This document shows, piece by piece, positions 62,261-64,000 of a DNA stretch of 64,000 nucleotides (the stretch's first letter is position 1; the number at the start of each line of letters is the position of its first letter). The position numbers and the translations under genes are program-made. The stretch comes from Microvelia longipes. Taxonomy: Eukaryota > Arthropoda > Insecta > Hemiptera > Veliidae. The DNA is taken from the NCBI GenBank assembly GCA_018340805.1, contig JACMZG010001863.1, positions 24,736,135-24,800,134 of the forward strand, written 5' to 3'. The notes beneath the pieces were generated by a model, which saw only the letters and a program-made list of their open reading frames with translations, was not told the origin of the DNA and made no database searches.

Positions 62261-62867
62261 AAGTATGTTTTGTAACAAGTAGGGTTTCCTTATTGATAAT
62301 TTGTCCGAACAGGATAAATTACTATAATATTTGAGATTTTAATGGCTTAATATAAGTTTCGAATCTATCCAAGTTCCAAGGTGAAGGAATTATATTTATT
62401 TTCTAGCCTCCCTTTTAATCTATTTCTTGCTTTTTGCAGCTATTTACTTGTTTATTTCCTCTTCTACTGTGACTCATGTCACATGACTTTGAATTTTCTA
62501 ATAAAGGGTAAGATTTTGGCAGACACATGTGCTGCACATTTAGATTGTTTATTTTTGTGCTAATTTATGTTCCTTCTTCTGTTATTTACTCCCAGTTTGA
62601 TTTAGAATAATGCTTTTCATCTCAGAACTGTATTTAGAATAAGTTTCTTGTTATTTATTCGTTTTATCGCTTCGCCGAAGAAACAATTAGCTCATTTAGT
62701 TTCTATACTATTAGTACACTCTGACCCAAGAAATAAAAATCAATACGTTATGGATTACTAGCATTAATCAAAACTATGACTTATTTGTATGATATAATTA
62801 ATTATTTTTTTGAAACATGTATTATTTATTTTCTTACGTAAAAATTATAATAAATTTATTATTTTAG
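62261..62867. other. Intronic stretch without recognised features
   Basis: AT-rich. Nothing supported. Confidence 0.45.
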
Positions 62868-63545
62868 CAAATTTTCAAAGAAAAATTCAGCTTATGAGGT
62901 TGTGGTCATGGAGTGTGGTAGGGGTGGGGATGAATTTTTTGGAAGTAGGGACTCTCTGAGAACATACATACATATATATCTATATGTATAATATATATAT
63001 TACACATATATATATATGATATATGTTGTGTATATATATATATATATTATATATAATATATATATATATTATTGTTGAGGTTGATGTAAAATATGTATGT
63101 ATGTACGAATTTTTTGTTCCTAGACGTATCTATGGTACACAATAATGACCCCACAAACATTTCAAAAAGTCACAAATCTTCAAAAAGTGTTTAGATCAGA
63201 CACACATTGAAATTTTACACATATAGTATGTATGGTTAACAAAAATACGAAGTTTTATTGTAATATCAGCATTAATTTTAGTTTTATTGATTGACATATA
63301 TAGCATAATGTAAACAAATCAGGTTTTTTGACTAATACTCTTGAAATTCCCTTATTTTTTGGCAGTATGCCACTTATGTAAACTCGTAATATGACCATGT
63401 GGCTGAAGAACGGCCCATTTACAGTCTTTACTCTTTAAATTTGATGTTGAGAGGTTCCATTAAATTACGGAAAAGCTATCCATTTTGTCTTGTGGGAGCC
63501 ATCCGGTTTGGTCATGTCGGTGGGGAGGGGGGGGGGGGGGGGAGA
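62868..63545 (+). mobile_element. Family B non-autonomous element copy
   Basis: TTTTAGCAAATTTTCAAAG, CTTATGAGGTTGTGGTCATGG, ATTTTTTGGAAGTAGGGACTC, TA-rich array (62975-63075), GTACGAATTTTTTGTTCCTA, GACGTATCTATGG, TGGCAGTATGCCACTTATGT and a final G run (63524-63541). It follows the order of 51359-52160 with small deletions. Confidence 0.6.
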
Positions 63546-64000
63546 ATATGGAGTTGGCTGAATACATCAATGATCACTATACATTAATAGCTTTTGTAAA
63601 TAAATGCTACCTGAGTGATATCAGTCTTATTTGTTACCCAAAGTAAGTAAATAATCTATGAAAATAATATTCTTCTGGCTGTATGGTCCCACAATACCTT
63701 GACATTCTCTTTTACTTAAGTTATTTTTCACCTAGGGCTACATTAAGGGTATGCGTTATCCATTGCACCAAAAACCTTAGGGGTTTGATGCAAAAATAAA
63801 TAACAAGAAACAAATACAATCGTTTCCTTCAAAGGGATTTCTAGCCATTAAAGGCTCTTAATATTAATGTATATTAATAGGGGATCCCTGACTTCCCTAT
63901 ATTTTATACTACGGAGACTTTAAATTGATTGAAAATTATACCATTTATTGATATTAATTAGCCTGAGCCGTTTCTTTCTAGTGTAGAAAAATATATCCTG
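63546..64000. other. Intronic stretch without recognised features
   Basis: AT-rich. Nothing supported to the window edge. Confidence 0.45.

Overview
The window looks like one 64 kb piece of an AT-rich arthropod (most likely insect) genome. It is almost entirely non-coding and crowded with transposon debris and microsatellites. Only one host protein-coding exon is convincing. It is the first coding exon of a neural-type (CadN-like) classical cadherin on the + strand at about 11052-12338, with a signal peptide, cadherin repeat motifs (LDRE, DDNDNPPQF) and good splice sites at both ends. Because the exon begins at a 3' splice site inside the 5' UTR, the sequence to its left (about 4476-11051) is read as a 5' UTR intron. 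Everything to its right (12339 to beyond 64000) is read as one intron of more than 51 kb. The species cannot be named from the sequence alone.

Layout. 1-3618 is a satellite of about 313 bp units in noisy, orientation-switching copies, followed by an assembly gap (N, 3619-4475). 4476-11051 holds a TA microsatellite, several copies of a dispersed repeat (called family A here), an almost perfect 279-bp palindrome (7436-7714) and a 118-bp tandem array. After the exon, the long intron contains a 690-bp fold-back element (13529-14218), tRNA-like SINE traces, a MITE with 15-bp inverted ends (20801-21261), and three copies of a second family (family B: 19755-20400, 51359-52160, 62868-63545) that carry internal TA arrays. 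It also contains a complete non-autonomous hAT-type element with target duplication (45120-46080), a SINE nested in a family A copy (48355-48568), a complete but broken BEL/Pao LTR retrotransposon with 5-bp target duplication (53191-57682, minus strand), and a 12-copy 25-bp minisatellite (60393-60692).

The most interesting candidate biology is in the long cadherin intron. At 34248/34249 a good 3' splice site (branch-like CTAAT, pyrimidine-rich tract, CAG) is fused directly to a perfect 5' splice site (GTGAGT). This is the signature of a recursive (ratcheting) splice site. A second, weaker juxtaposition lies at 52410/52411. Together they would cut the intron into steps of about 22 kb, 18 kb and at least 11.6 kb. 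This is a sequence-based inference and needs RNA evidence.

Limits: repeat families were compared by eye, boundaries marked approximate may be off by tens of bases, and family names A and B are local labels.
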